Shown: positions 47,183 to 56,900 of the stretch, piece by piece
Position numbering within the stretch: the first letter of the stretch is position 1
Layout of the letters: every line of letters begins with the position of its first letter
Source of the DNA: Chryseobacterium sp. ERMR1:04
GTDB taxonomy: Bacteria > Bacteroidota > Bacteroidia > Flavobacteriales > Weeksellaceae
Direction of reading: 5' to 3'
Assembly: GCF_001297705.1 (NCBI RefSeq)
Contig: NZ_LIRF01000004.1
Span: 186,001-250,000, forward strand
Length of the DNA stretch: 64,000 nucleotides
Notes under the pieces: generated by a model
Database searches by the model: none
What the model saw: only the letters and a program-made list of their open reading frames with translations
What the model was told of the DNA's origin: nothing
Program-made: the position numbers and the translations under genes

Positions 47183-48547
47183 TTAGTCTTGAGTGTATTG
47201 TGATTCCCATTCGTTACCATCATCTCCTTTGTGTCCATCTAATTTAATAACGAAACTTTTTGTAGGGAAATAAGGCGTCAAACGAATATCTAGCCATACT
47301 CTGTCTTTGTTTACTTTATCCTGCTCAAAACGCACGATCTTGAACTTCTCGATCAATTTATCAGCTCCTTTGATACCATCTAAGAACGTAACGATCTGTC
47401 TTCTTAAATCGTCTTCATTTTTAGAACTCCAGTTTTCAAAAGCTCTTCTGTTTAAGAAATCCAATAAAACTTTAGTTACATAATCGAATACACGAACAAC
47501 TGAATACGTCTGAAGTCCGATGTTATCTCCTGTAAATAGTGTTTTTGCAGAGAAAGCCATGATTTTACCATACTCATTAACCATAGGCACCAATCCCATT
47601 TTTTCTAACTGAGAAATTTCGCTTTTCTTCAATTCGAATTTTACGGCATCAACCTCGTTAATGTTACCATGTTTTTTACCTGCAGCAACCTGAGACATCA
47701 ATGTTTTATGAATTTTTCCGGCTAATGAAGTTGAAGGCGGAAGCTCTACGTTTTCCTCTTCTCCTACCTCTTCAGCTCTTCCACGACCTACAAGCCAGTT
47801 ACACGTCATAATTACATTACTTCTGTGTAATTCTCCCCCTGTAAGATTCGCAGAATGGAATAAATCTACTACGTCATCCGGTTTATCAAGGTTAGCAAAA
47901 TCCGTAACCAACATTACTTTGTTTTCATTACAGATCTTCGCCCATTTTTCAATTACTTTATTTGATCCTAAATATCCTGGAATTGCCAAAAGAGAATAAT
48001 TATCCCTAAGATCCAAACGATCGTAGTAATTCTTAAATTCGTCGGAAATTGCATCAATGAAAAGCGGGTTATCAAGATCTGATACCTGCTCTAAAGTAGC
48101 ATTGACAATACTTACATTATCAACTTTGTCAAGTTCTGTATTTTTGTAAAATTGTGCTACCGTTCTGTAGTTTGTTTCTAACTGACGAACGGTATCTAGT
48201 GTATTTTTTAAGTTTGATTTTAAACTTTGGTCTGCCTGCTGGGCTTTCGCTTTACAGGTATCCGCCATTTTATCAGCAGATTCGTTACCTTCTAAAAGAT
48301 TAACCCAAAGATTAATTTTTTGAAGCAACTCTTTTCTTTCATCGGTCTTATTATTATCAGTAAGGAAAATTTCTTTTCTAGCTTTTCTTGTTGGGTTCAT
48401 GTTGGCGATACCATCTACAACAGATTCAACAAATCCGAAGCCCCCAATTTTATTGAGTTCCGCAATGGGATTGCCTTTCGGCTGACCTCCTTGTTGTTGC
48501 TGTTGACCTTGTTGTTGGTTTTCGGCCGCTTGTAATTTACTATCCAT
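47183..48547 (-). CDS. tssC: Type VI secretion system contractile sheath large subunit
   Basis: 454 residues. After a Gln-rich N-terminus (QQQGQQQQQ), the sequence matches the Bacteroidota TssC/DUF5458 sheath protein: ISDEFKNYYDRLDLRDNYSLLAIPGYLGSNKVIEKWAKIC, LTGGELHRSNVIMTCNWLVGRGRAEEVGE, and LDFLNRRAFENWSSKNEDDL near the C-terminus. It forms the contractile tube with TssB. 24 bases downstream of tssB on the same strand. Confidence 0.92.
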   Translation of the reverse strand: MDSKLQAAENQQQGQQQQQGGQPKGNPIAELNKIGGFGFVESVVDGIANMNPTRKARKEIFLTDNNKTDERKELLQKINLWVNLLEGNESADKMADTCKAKAQQADQSLKSNLKNTLDTVRQLETNYRTVAQFYKNTELDKVDNVSIVNATLEQVSDLDNPLFIDAISDEFKNYYDRLDLRDNYSLLAIPGYLGSNKVIEKWAKICNENKVMLVTDFANLDKPDDVVDLFHSANLTGGELHRSNVIMTCNWLVGRGRAEEVGEEENVELPPSTSLAGKIHKTLMSQVAAGKKHGNINEVDAVKFELKKSEISQLEKMGLVPMVNEYGKIMAFSAKTLFTGDNIGLQTYSVVRVFDYVTKVLLDFLNRRAFENWSSKNEDDLRRQIVTFLDGIKGADKLIEKFKIVRFEQDKVNKDRVWLDIRLTPYFPTKSFVIKLDGHKGDDGNEWESQYTQD

Positions 48548-48571
48548 GTGTTTTAATGTAAAGTCTTTAGG

Positions 48572-49018
48572 TTATTTTTCAAGTTCTTGTGCCACTTCTT
48601 TCAATACTTCTACAAACGCAGCTCTTGTCTGATCGTTTTCCAGCATATTACGCAAAATCTTATTCGTTTTTAGTTGGCGAACAATTTTGTTATACTGCTC
48701 TTGCTCCATGCTAAGTTCTTGTAAGTAATTTGATTTCTGAGTAAGACTTTTGGGAGTGAAGTCCGCAAGATTTTGAAAACGGAACTCCTCTTCTACCACT
48801 CTTCCGTCTTCTGTTTCGTGCTGTACAGCTACAGAAGGCTGGAAATGTTTGAAGACATCCTCCACCGTTTTTAATCCTGTTACAATTTCAGGTACATATG
48901 ATTCATCGGTTGTAAGCTGACTTACAATCAGAGATTTATTCTCCTGTATTTGCTGAATAGCTTCATTAGCGTCTACCTTTACCTCGTTTCCGCCAACACC
49001 ATAATTAAACATTGCCAT
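48572..49018 (-). CDS. tssB: Type VI secretion system contractile sheath small subunit
   Basis: 148 residues from the ATG at 49018 (MAMFNYGVGGNEVKVDANEAI). The frame is open to 49159, but that extension has no sheath-like sequence. EIVTGLKTVEDVFKHFQPSVAVQHETEDGRVVEEEFRFQNLADFTPKSL matches TssB of the Bacteroidota subtype. First gene of the sheath operon; no other T6SS component lies in the window. The 200 bases upstream hold a terminator of the next gene but no promoter I can defend. Confidence 0.92.
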   Translation of the reverse strand: MAMFNYGVGGNEVKVDANEAIQQIQENKSLIVSQLTTDESYVPEIVTGLKTVEDVFKHFQPSVAVQHETEDGRVVEEEFRFQNLADFTPKSLTQKSNYLQELSMEQEQYNKIVRQLKTNKILRNMLENDQTRAAFVEVLKEVAQELEK

Positions 49019-49226
49019 ATTATTCTTATTTTGAGATTTTAGATTTTGGTGTGAATTGGTTTTATCTGCATCAAATAGCTGACCAATCCAATGCTTAAAT
49101 TTAAAAAAAAACTGTAACATACAAAAATTTGTTAAGATTTTTCTTGAAACATTTAACATTATGCACCATTAAGGACATAATATTATTATTTTACAACGTC
49201 ACTAAACTATGAAAAATAAATAAAAA

Positions 49227-49250
49227 AAACGCATCATTTCTGATGCGTTT
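49227..49250 (-). terminator. Terminator of the M13 peptidase 1 gene
   Basis: A 10-bp stem AAACGCATCA / TGATGCGTTT, loop GAAA, then eight T residues on the minus strand. Confidence 0.85.
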
Positions 49251-49276
49251 TTCTTTTCTAACAATTTTTGGTAATG

Positions 49277-51373
49277 TTACCAAATTTTTATTCTGTCCTG
49301 AGGAGCTTTATATAACTTGTCTCCAGGCTTTATATCGAATGCTTTCATGAAAGAATCTTGATTAACCAAAGGTCCAAACGCTCTGAAAATTCCAGGCGAG
49401 TGCGGATCGGTCTTCACTTGATTCGTCATATACTGATCTGTAGATTTTGTTCTCCAAACGGTTGCCCAGCTCATAAAGAATCTCTGATCTTGGGTAAATC
49501 CGCTGATTGATCCTGGGTTTCCTTTGTCTTTAAGATACATTTGAAGCGCATCGTAAGCCACTGCTACCCCACCTAAATCCCCAATATTCTCTCCACTTGT
49601 GAATTTTCCGTTCACAAAACTTCCTTTTACAGGTTCGTAAGCGCTGTATTGAGCAGCCAGCTGTCCTACTTTAGCATCAAAGTTTTTACGGTCAGCATCT
49701 GTCCACCAGTTATTAAGGTTTCCATCACCATCGAAACGAGAGCCACTGTCATCAAAACCGTGAGAAATCTCGTGACCAATTACCGCACCAATTCCCCCAA
49801 AGTTTACTGCTGCATCTGCATTAGGATTATAGAAAGGAGGTTGAAGAATCGCCGCAGGGAAAACAATCTCGTTGTTTGAACCGCTATAATATGCATTTAC
49901 AGTTTGCGGTGTCATTCCCCATTCTGTCTTGTCAACAGGCTTTCCTACTTTGTCTAAACTTTTCTGATATTGCCATTCAGCAACATTTTGAAGGTTAGAA
50001 TATAAATTTGCACCTTGCGTCGGAGATCCTACTTTTAGCAAAGTATAATCTTTCCATTTATCAGGATAGGCAATTTTTACTGTGAATTTTGATAATTTTT
50101 CCTGAGCTTTTACTTTTGTTTCAGGAGACATCCAATCCATATCATTAATATGCGTTTTAAATGATCTTAAGATATATTGAATATAGGTCTCCATCTGTGC
50201 TTTTGCTTCCGGAGTGAAGTATTTTTCAACATATAATTTACCAAAAGCTTCACCTAGAACACTATTTACAAGAGAAAGACCTCTTTTGTTCATTGGACGC
50301 TGCTCTTTCTGACCCTGAAGATATTTTGAATAGAAATCAAAACGAATCTGCTCTAAACTGGAATCTAAATTAGAAGCATTTCCATTAATGATATGGTATT
50401 TTAAATAATCCTTTAATAATGGAAGATTCTTTTGCGTCAGAAACTGATCCATATTTTGGTAGTATTTCAACTCACCAATGATCACTTTATCTGTCTTTAC
50501 TCCAGCATCCGTTAAATATTTAGCCAGATTCACATTCTTAACCAACCCTGATAATTCAGATACATTTTTAGGATTATATCTTAAATTGGCGTCTCTGTTT
50601 TGCTCAAGAGTTAATAGATAATTTGCCAATTGCTTTTCGAAATCAACTACATTTTTTGCCGCAGCGTCAGAATTTTTATATCCTAAAACACCAAATAGCT
50701 TTCCAACATACGTTTGGTATTCAGCTAATGTTTTAGTGTTTGCTTCATTTACTTTTTGATAATAATCTCTTCCCAACCCAAGATCCGGACCGCCAAGATA
50801 TACAGCATTCATCGTAGAATTCTTCATATCTGCGCCCACTCTCCATCCGTAGAAAGAATTGTCGCTTAATTTTGTAGCATCTAATAAATATTTCTGAAGA
50901 TCATTAATATTTTTGATGGCATCAATCTTTGCCAGATCTCCTTTGATCGGCGCAAGACCTTCAGCATCTCTTTTGCTGACATCCATAAAAGATGCATATA
51001 GATTCTGAATTTTTTGTCCTTCTGAACCTTCAGTATATTTTTCAGATAAAATTTTATTTAAAATATCCAAAGAAGCATCATCCACATTTTCTCTCAACGC
51101 ATTGAAAGATCCCCAGCTCGCTTTATCAGAAGGAATCTGAGTAGTTTTCACCCAATTTCCGTTAACGTAGCTAAAAAAATCATCTTGTGGACGAACGCTT
51201 TTATCCATATAAGATAAATTGATTCCCTCTTCTTTTACCTGAACTTTCACAGGTTCCACCACTACGACTGCCGGTTCAGTTTTCTTACTTGTTTCCGCAG
51301 TTTTTGTCGCACCACATGAATTTAAAAATACAATACCCGAAAGAGCAAGTATTCCAATATTTAGCTTTTTCAT
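49277..51373 (-). CDS. M13-family zinc metallopeptidase 1 (neprilysin/PepO-like, lipoprotein)
   Basis: 698 residues from the ATG at 51373, with lipobox GIVFLNSC (Cys20). The zinc site HExxH is in VIGHEISHGFDDSG, with the third ligand in GENIGDLGG and the C-terminal DPHSPG and FRAFGPLVNQDSF typical of M13. It cleaves peptides on the N-terminal side of hydrophobic residues, anchored facing the periplasm or exterior. A -7 element TATATTTG is at 51414-51407. A close paralogue lies 0.4 kb upstream. Confidence 0.95.
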   Translation of the reverse strand: MKKLNIGILALSGIVFLNSCGATKTAETSKKTEPAVVVVEPVKVQVKEEGINLSYMDKSVRPQDDFFSYVNGNWVKTTQIPSDKASWGSFNALRENVDDASLDILNKILSEKYTEGSEGQKIQNLYASFMDVSKRDAEGLAPIKGDLAKIDAIKNINDLQKYLLDATKLSDNSFYGWRVGADMKNSTMNAVYLGGPDLGLGRDYYQKVNEANTKTLAEYQTYVGKLFGVLGYKNSDAAAKNVVDFEKQLANYLLTLEQNRDANLRYNPKNVSELSGLVKNVNLAKYLTDAGVKTDKVIIGELKYYQNMDQFLTQKNLPLLKDYLKYHIINGNASNLDSSLEQIRFDFYSKYLQGQKEQRPMNKRGLSLVNSVLGEAFGKLYVEKYFTPEAKAQMETYIQYILRSFKTHINDMDWMSPETKVKAQEKLSKFTVKIAYPDKWKDYTLLKVGSPTQGANLYSNLQNVAEWQYQKSLDKVGKPVDKTEWGMTPQTVNAYYSGSNNEIVFPAAILQPPFYNPNADAAVNFGGIGAVIGHEISHGFDDSGSRFDGDGNLNNWWTDADRKNFDAKVGQLAAQYSAYEPVKGSFVNGKFTSGENIGDLGGVAVAYDALQMYLKDKGNPGSISGFTQDQRFFMSWATVWRTKSTDQYMTNQVKTDPHSPGIFRAFGPLVNQDSFMKAFDIKPGDKLYKAPQDRIKIW

Positions 51374-51509
51374 TAAAGATAATTTTTTGATTTTACACAA
51401 ACTTACCAAATATACGAAATTATGTTATAAATAATAAATCATAATTGATAAATGATGGTGGGTTATTAGTCATAAGTTATGATTATGAGTAAAAAAGTGT
51501 GTGTAAATT

Positions 51510-51578
51510 TAAGTTTTGGCTAAAGCCAATTTGAATGTCTTGATTTATTTAAACGGGCTAAAGCCCGTTTCTATCGAT
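51510..51578. repeat. GGCTAAAGCC repeat, copy 4
   Basis: Hairpins TTGGC-TAAA-GCCAA and AAACGGGC-TAAA-GCCCGTTT, ending CTATCGAT. It supplies part of a spurious 86-codon open frame. Confidence 0.8.
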
Positions 51579-51628
51579 GAAAGTCACCAGCTTTATATTT
51601 TTCCTGAAGTTGAAATAAAAGACCAAAA

Positions 51629-51723
51629 CCCTAGCCCCGATTGGCGCGGCATCCTTTTTGGTTGCGGCGGAGCGAAGCGGAGCCGTAACCAAAAAGATAT
51701 AGCAGAAAGCGGGATAAAGCTCC
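51629..51723. repeat. GCGGCATCC...AAAGCGGGATAAAGCTCC interspersed repeat
   Basis: Starts CCTAGCCCCGATTGGCGCGG and ends GCGGGATAAAGCTCC. A long imperfect hairpin (CTTTTTGGTTGCGGC ... GCCGTAACCAAAAAG) fills the middle. It is the kind of non-coding repeat common in flavobacteria. Confidence 0.7.
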
Positions 51724-51734
51724 TTAAAAACAAA

Positions 51735-51757
51735 AAACCGCTCATTTCTGAACGGTT
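51735..51757 (-). terminator. Terminator of the M13 peptidase 2 gene
   Basis: Stem AAACCGTTCA / TGAGCGGTTT (one mismatch), loop GAAA, then T run on the minus strand. Confidence 0.75.
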
Positions 51758-51779
51758 TGTAATATTATTTATCTGATTA

Positions 51780-53837
51780 TTACCAGATTTTAATTCTTTC
51801 TTCTGGTTTTTTGTATAGTTTATCTCCAGCTTTCACATCGAATGCTTTGTAGAATGCATCAACGTTGATAAGCGGACCAAAACTTCTGAAATATCCAGGA
51901 GAGTGAGGATCTGTTTTCACTTGGTTCACCATGTATTTCTCACTTGATAATGTTCTCCAAACGGTTGCCCAGCTTAAGAAGAATCTCTGATCTTGTGTAA
52001 ATCCACTGATTGATCCAGGGTTTCCTTTATCTTTCAGATACATTTGTAATGCATCATAAGCGATGTTCACTCCACCTAAATCTGCGATGTTTTCACCGTT
52101 TGTGAAAGTACCGTTAACGAAAGTTCCTTTTACCGGCTCATACTTGTCGTATTGAGCAGCAAGCGCTTTAGTCGCTTTTTCGAAGTTTGCTTTGTCTTCT
52201 GGAGTCCACCAGTCTACCAAGTTACCATCTGCATCGAACTGCGCTCCTGAATCATCAAATCCATGGCTCATTTCGTGACCGATAACTGCACCAATTCCAC
52301 CGAAGTTTACAGCAGCATCAGCTTGTGGGTTGAAGAATGGAGGCTGAAGAATAGCTGCAGGGAATACAATCTCGTTGTTTACCGGGTTGTAGTAAGCATT
52401 CACCGTTTGTGGAGTCATTCCCCATTCTGATTTGTCTACCGGTTTTCCGATTTTAGCTAAATCTTTATTGTACTGCCATTCTGAAATATTCTGAAGATTC
52501 TTGTATAATGAACCTCCTTTAGATTCAGGAATGATTTCTAATTTAGAATAATCTTTCCATTTGTCCGGATAAGCAACTTTTACGGTAAACTTATTTAATT
52601 TCTCTGTTGCTTTAACTTTCGTTGTAGCAGACATCCAAGCTAGGTTGTTGATGTGAACCGCAAAACTTTTCTTTAAGTAATCGATCAATTCTACCATCTG
52701 AGCTTTAGCTTCAGCAGGGAAATATTTCTCAACATATAATTTACCGAAAGCTTCACCTAGAGAACCGTTGATTAGCTCATATCCTCTTTTGTTAAGCGCT
52801 CTTTGCTCTTGTTGACCTCTTAAATATTTACCATAGAAAGCAAATCTTGTATCTCCTAATTTTTCACTTAGGTAAGAAGCACTTCCATGGATCATGTGGA
52901 ACTTCAAATAATCCTTAATTACAGGAAGATTTTTAGCATTCACTAACTGATCGAAGTTTTTGTAATATCCGATTTCTCCGATAATTACTTTATCTGTAGT
53001 TACCCCAACTTTTTTAAGGTAAGCAGGAATATCAACCCCTTTTACCAATGTTGAAAGCTCAGCCATTGTTCTTGGGTTGTACTGAAGCGTGTTATCACGG
53101 CTTTGCTCGTTCGTTAAATATGTTTTTGCAATGCTTTTTTCGTAATCAACGATTCCTTTTGCAGCAACATCAGCATTTTTGTATCCCAATTCTTTCAACA
53201 TTGAAGATACATACTTTGTATACTCAGCTAAAGCTTCTGTATTTTTTTCGTTTACTTTTTGGTAATAATCTCTTCCTAATCCTAAAGAAGCATCTCCTAA
53301 GTAAACAGCATTCATTTTAGAATCTTTCAAATCTGCATCAATTCCCCATCCGTACAATGTGTTTTCTCCGTCTTTCGTTACAGAAATAAAGTAGTTTTGA
53401 AGGTCTGCAAGATTTTTAATTGCATCAATTTTGTTGATGTTTTCCTGAATAGGCTTAATTCCGTCTGCATTTCTCTTCTCCATGTTCATGTATGTTGCAT
53501 ACAAGTCCTGGATTTTTTTACCTTCGCTTCCGTCAGCAAATTTGTCTTTTAAAAGAGAGTTCAAAATCGTCATCGAATGATTATCAGTATCATCAGCCAA
53601 TTTATTGAAACTACCCCAAGTAGGTTTATCAGAAGGGATCTTGGCAGTTTTCATCCAAGTTCCACTTACGTAGTTATAGAAATCGTCTTGTGGACGTACA
53701 GATTTATCCATCAAACTAAGGTCTAAACCTTTATCTGTTGTATTTACTGCTGTTTTAGTAGCTTTATTCTGAGCACTCACTGTATTTAGTGAGCAAACTC
53801 CCGCTAGTAAAAACAAAGAAAGCGTTAATTTTTTCAT
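51780..53837 (-). CDS. M13-family zinc metallopeptidase 2
   Basis: 685 residues with a classical signal peptide (MKKLTLSLFLLAGVCSLNTVSAQ). HExxH in VIGHEMSHGFDDSG, the Glu in GENIADLGG, and VKTDPHSPGYFRSFGPL. It closely follows the sequence of M13 peptidase 1, but it is secreted rather than lipid-anchored. The pair looks like a tandem duplication with divergence in localisation. A -7 element TAAATTTG is at 53904-53897. Confidence 0.95.
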   Translation of the reverse strand: MKKLTLSLFLLAGVCSLNTVSAQNKATKTAVNTTDKGLDLSLMDKSVRPQDDFYNYVSGTWMKTAKIPSDKPTWGSFNKLADDTDNHSMTILNSLLKDKFADGSEGKKIQDLYATYMNMEKRNADGIKPIQENINKIDAIKNLADLQNYFISVTKDGENTLYGWGIDADLKDSKMNAVYLGDASLGLGRDYYQKVNEKNTEALAEYTKYVSSMLKELGYKNADVAAKGIVDYEKSIAKTYLTNEQSRDNTLQYNPRTMAELSTLVKGVDIPAYLKKVGVTTDKVIIGEIGYYKNFDQLVNAKNLPVIKDYLKFHMIHGSASYLSEKLGDTRFAFYGKYLRGQQEQRALNKRGYELINGSLGEAFGKLYVEKYFPAEAKAQMVELIDYLKKSFAVHINNLAWMSATTKVKATEKLNKFTVKVAYPDKWKDYSKLEIIPESKGGSLYKNLQNISEWQYNKDLAKIGKPVDKSEWGMTPQTVNAYYNPVNNEIVFPAAILQPPFFNPQADAAVNFGGIGAVIGHEMSHGFDDSGAQFDADGNLVDWWTPEDKANFEKATKALAAQYDKYEPVKGTFVNGTFTNGENIADLGGVNIAYDALQMYLKDKGNPGSISGFTQDQRFFLSWATVWRTLSSEKYMVNQVKTDPHSPGYFRSFGPLINVDAFYKAFDVKAGDKLYKKPEERIKIW

Positions 53838-53912
53838 TATGATAACAATTTATACAATATGTATGTTCTTTTAATTATTTGTTACTTTTATGCGAACAAA
53901 TTTAAACAAATA

Positions 53913-56900
53913 TTAGGAAGTTGTAATTTCTTTTACGTTACCTGTTCTTTTAAGGAATCCCCAAGACTGCATTTCGCCCTTCAATGCTCTTCTTAAGCTT
54001 CTGAATAACACAATATACATCAGCCATCGGTACCCGAATCTTTGCGGAATAACATACAGTAAATTCACCAATTTCTCTCTCTGCATCATAAAAGCAATGA
54101 TGGCCAAAGATGCATCTACCAAAAGAAACAGTAAATAATAACTGAATATTTTTTCTCCGTTTCCAGATAAGATTCCAAAAAACATAATAACATCGGCAAG
54201 TGGCGAGAAAAACGGAATAATATACTGAAACAATAAAATATTCGGCATTGCCCAAAGTCCTAAACCTTTGTATCTTGGATTTAAAAATGTCTGTTTTTGT
54301 TTCCAGAACATCTGCATAATTCCGTAAGTCCAGCGAAAACGTTGTTTTAAAAACTGTTTTACGGTTTCCGGAGCTTCTGTTACGGCAACGGCTCTGTTTT
54401 CATTAGCCACGGTATATCCTTCTCTTAAAATCTTCACCGTTATATCGCAATCTTCTGCCAAAGTATCTGATGAATACCCTCCCACTTCATGAATCACCGC
54501 TTTTCTAAATGCTCCGATTGCTCCAGGAATTACAGTAATTGCATTAATATTAGCATAGGCCAGTCTATCAAAATTCTGACTGGTTGTGTATTCTATAGCC
54601 TGCCATTTTGTTAACCAGTTCACCTGATTTCCCACTTTCACATTTCCGGCTACCGCAGCAATTTTCTCTTCTGGGGATGCATTTAAAAATCTTGCGATCA
54701 AATGTTTCACAGCGTCTTGTTCCAGTTTTGTATCCGCATCAATACAGACAACATATTCAGCATCGGTATGAGAAATTCCGAAATTTAAAGCCGTTGCTTT
54801 TCCACCATTGGACTTGCTGAAAATTTTCAGTTTCGGATGATTAGAAAAGGCTGTATTTGCTTTTTCATACGTCAGATCTTTACTTCCATCATCCACCATG
54901 ATGATATCAAAATTGGGATAGGTTTGCTGTAGTAAGTTTTTTAATGAAGATACTATATTCACCTCTTCATTATAAGCAGGAACTATAATTGAAACCTTTG
55001 GATAAGATTCTAACACAGGGAAATTCCCTAATTTTTTCTCTTTTTTTCTTTCTTTAATCGCCCAATATGCCATTAACAGTAATCTGATCAATCCCAATCC
55101 TATAAAAATAGTAAAAAGGGCTACCAGAAAATGACTTATTCCATAGATCACGGTTGCCAATACTAAGTTAAGTTGCATGACATAGTATGATCTGGTTTTA
55201 GGAATTTCAGGCATCAATTCACTTTTACTTTTATGTAAAATGCTTGCAAGATTGGTGAAATGATATCCTTGTTTCTGAAGCATCGGGATCAGAATTTTTA
55301 GCGCTTTAATTGTTTCTTCTCTTGTATCTCCACCTGCATCATGAAGTAAGATAATATTTCCTCTTCCCTGTTTAATTCCCGCCAACACACGCTGTACAAT
55401 CTGATCTGCTTTTACGCCCGGCTGCCAGTCTTCAGGGTCTATACTTTCCCCGATATCCAAATAATTCTGCTGTCTTGCCAACGCTACAGGAATAATCTCT
55501 TCAGAAGTTGTAGGCTCTGAATCGGCATTATAAGGCGCTCTAAATAAAATAGTACTGTGCCCCGTAATACATTCTATCAACAGTCTTGTTAATTTTAATT
55601 CCAACAAGGCTCTTTCAGGACTTACTTTTGCGACATTTTCGTGCGTGAAGGTGTGATTTCCTATTTCGTGACCTTCTCTGTAAATTCTTTTTACCAGAGG
55701 AAGGTTTCTTTCCGCATTCAATCCTATTAAAAAGAAAGCGGCAGGCACGTGGTATTTTGATAAGATATCTAAAACTTGGGGCGTGTAGGTTTCGTCGGGG
55801 CCATCATCAAATGTTAGAACCAATTCTTTCTGCGGTGCACTTCCATATTTCTTAACCTCATAAGAACTCGGGTAGGTCACATAATTTTCATCAGTAATAA
55901 TCTTTTCTTTGGGATCAATCTCCAATGAAATTTTCCCGTCATGCGGCGTATTTAAAACATCCAGAACTTCACCATCACCAATATAATCGACCATCGTTTG
56001 TCCTTTAACATTTTCCAGAGTTTTAAAGTTAAACTTCTGCATTCCTGTTAACGTCAGATCTTTATCATAGAAATTCCAAATTCTGCTGTCTTCACTTCCC
56101 AGTCTCCATATCGCGGTTCCGGCCAACGGATATTCAGAAGAAAAACGCATGGTATTGAAAATTGAAGTCGCATCATTAAAAAATACGGTGTGTACGTTTT
56201 TCTTAGAATCGGTATAAGAATAATTTAGGTTAAAAGTATTATCATTAAAATTGATATATGATTTGCTGGCATGCGCTTTAGTAATGGCCTGCATATACGT
56301 AACAGAAACATTGTCTTCTTTGTTGGTACTCCAGTCATATCCATATGCTCCTAACCCTAAAATAATTTTGTTAGGTGTTGTTTTCTTTAAAATTTTGCCG
56401 GTTTGTGCTTCAATCCATTTTTGAGAAGAAATAGGCCCTGCATCGCTGTCCGCTGAATATTCATCATAAGCCATCAATACGAAATAATCTACGTAAGGAT
56501 TTAGTTTTTCGATATTATAATCATCATTATCCGTCATTACATCCATTGCCACCAACAGATTATTCTGTTTGAAGGTCAATGAAAGTTCTTTCATAAAATC
56601 AATAAGGTATTCATCAGAATCCAGATTCATATCTTCAAAGTCAATATTGATTCCTTTGAAATGAAGTTTAGCACATTGCTGCGCCAGCTTCTGAATAAGT
56701 TTTGTTCTCAGTTGTGGACTTTTCAGTACTTTTCCCAATCCTTCAGAACGGAATTCCCGATCAGAGTTATTACTTAAGATTGGCATTGCAGCCACACCTG
56801 TTCTTTTAATGATCTTATATCCTTCAGGGTCTACATTCGTTTTCAGATCTCCTGTTTTAGGATCTAAGAAAAACCATTCCGGAAAAACTAAATTGATGTG

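Noticed and set aside
51516..51776. 86-codon plus-strand open frame
   Set aside because: It runs through two non-coding repeats and a terminator; no protein-like composition.
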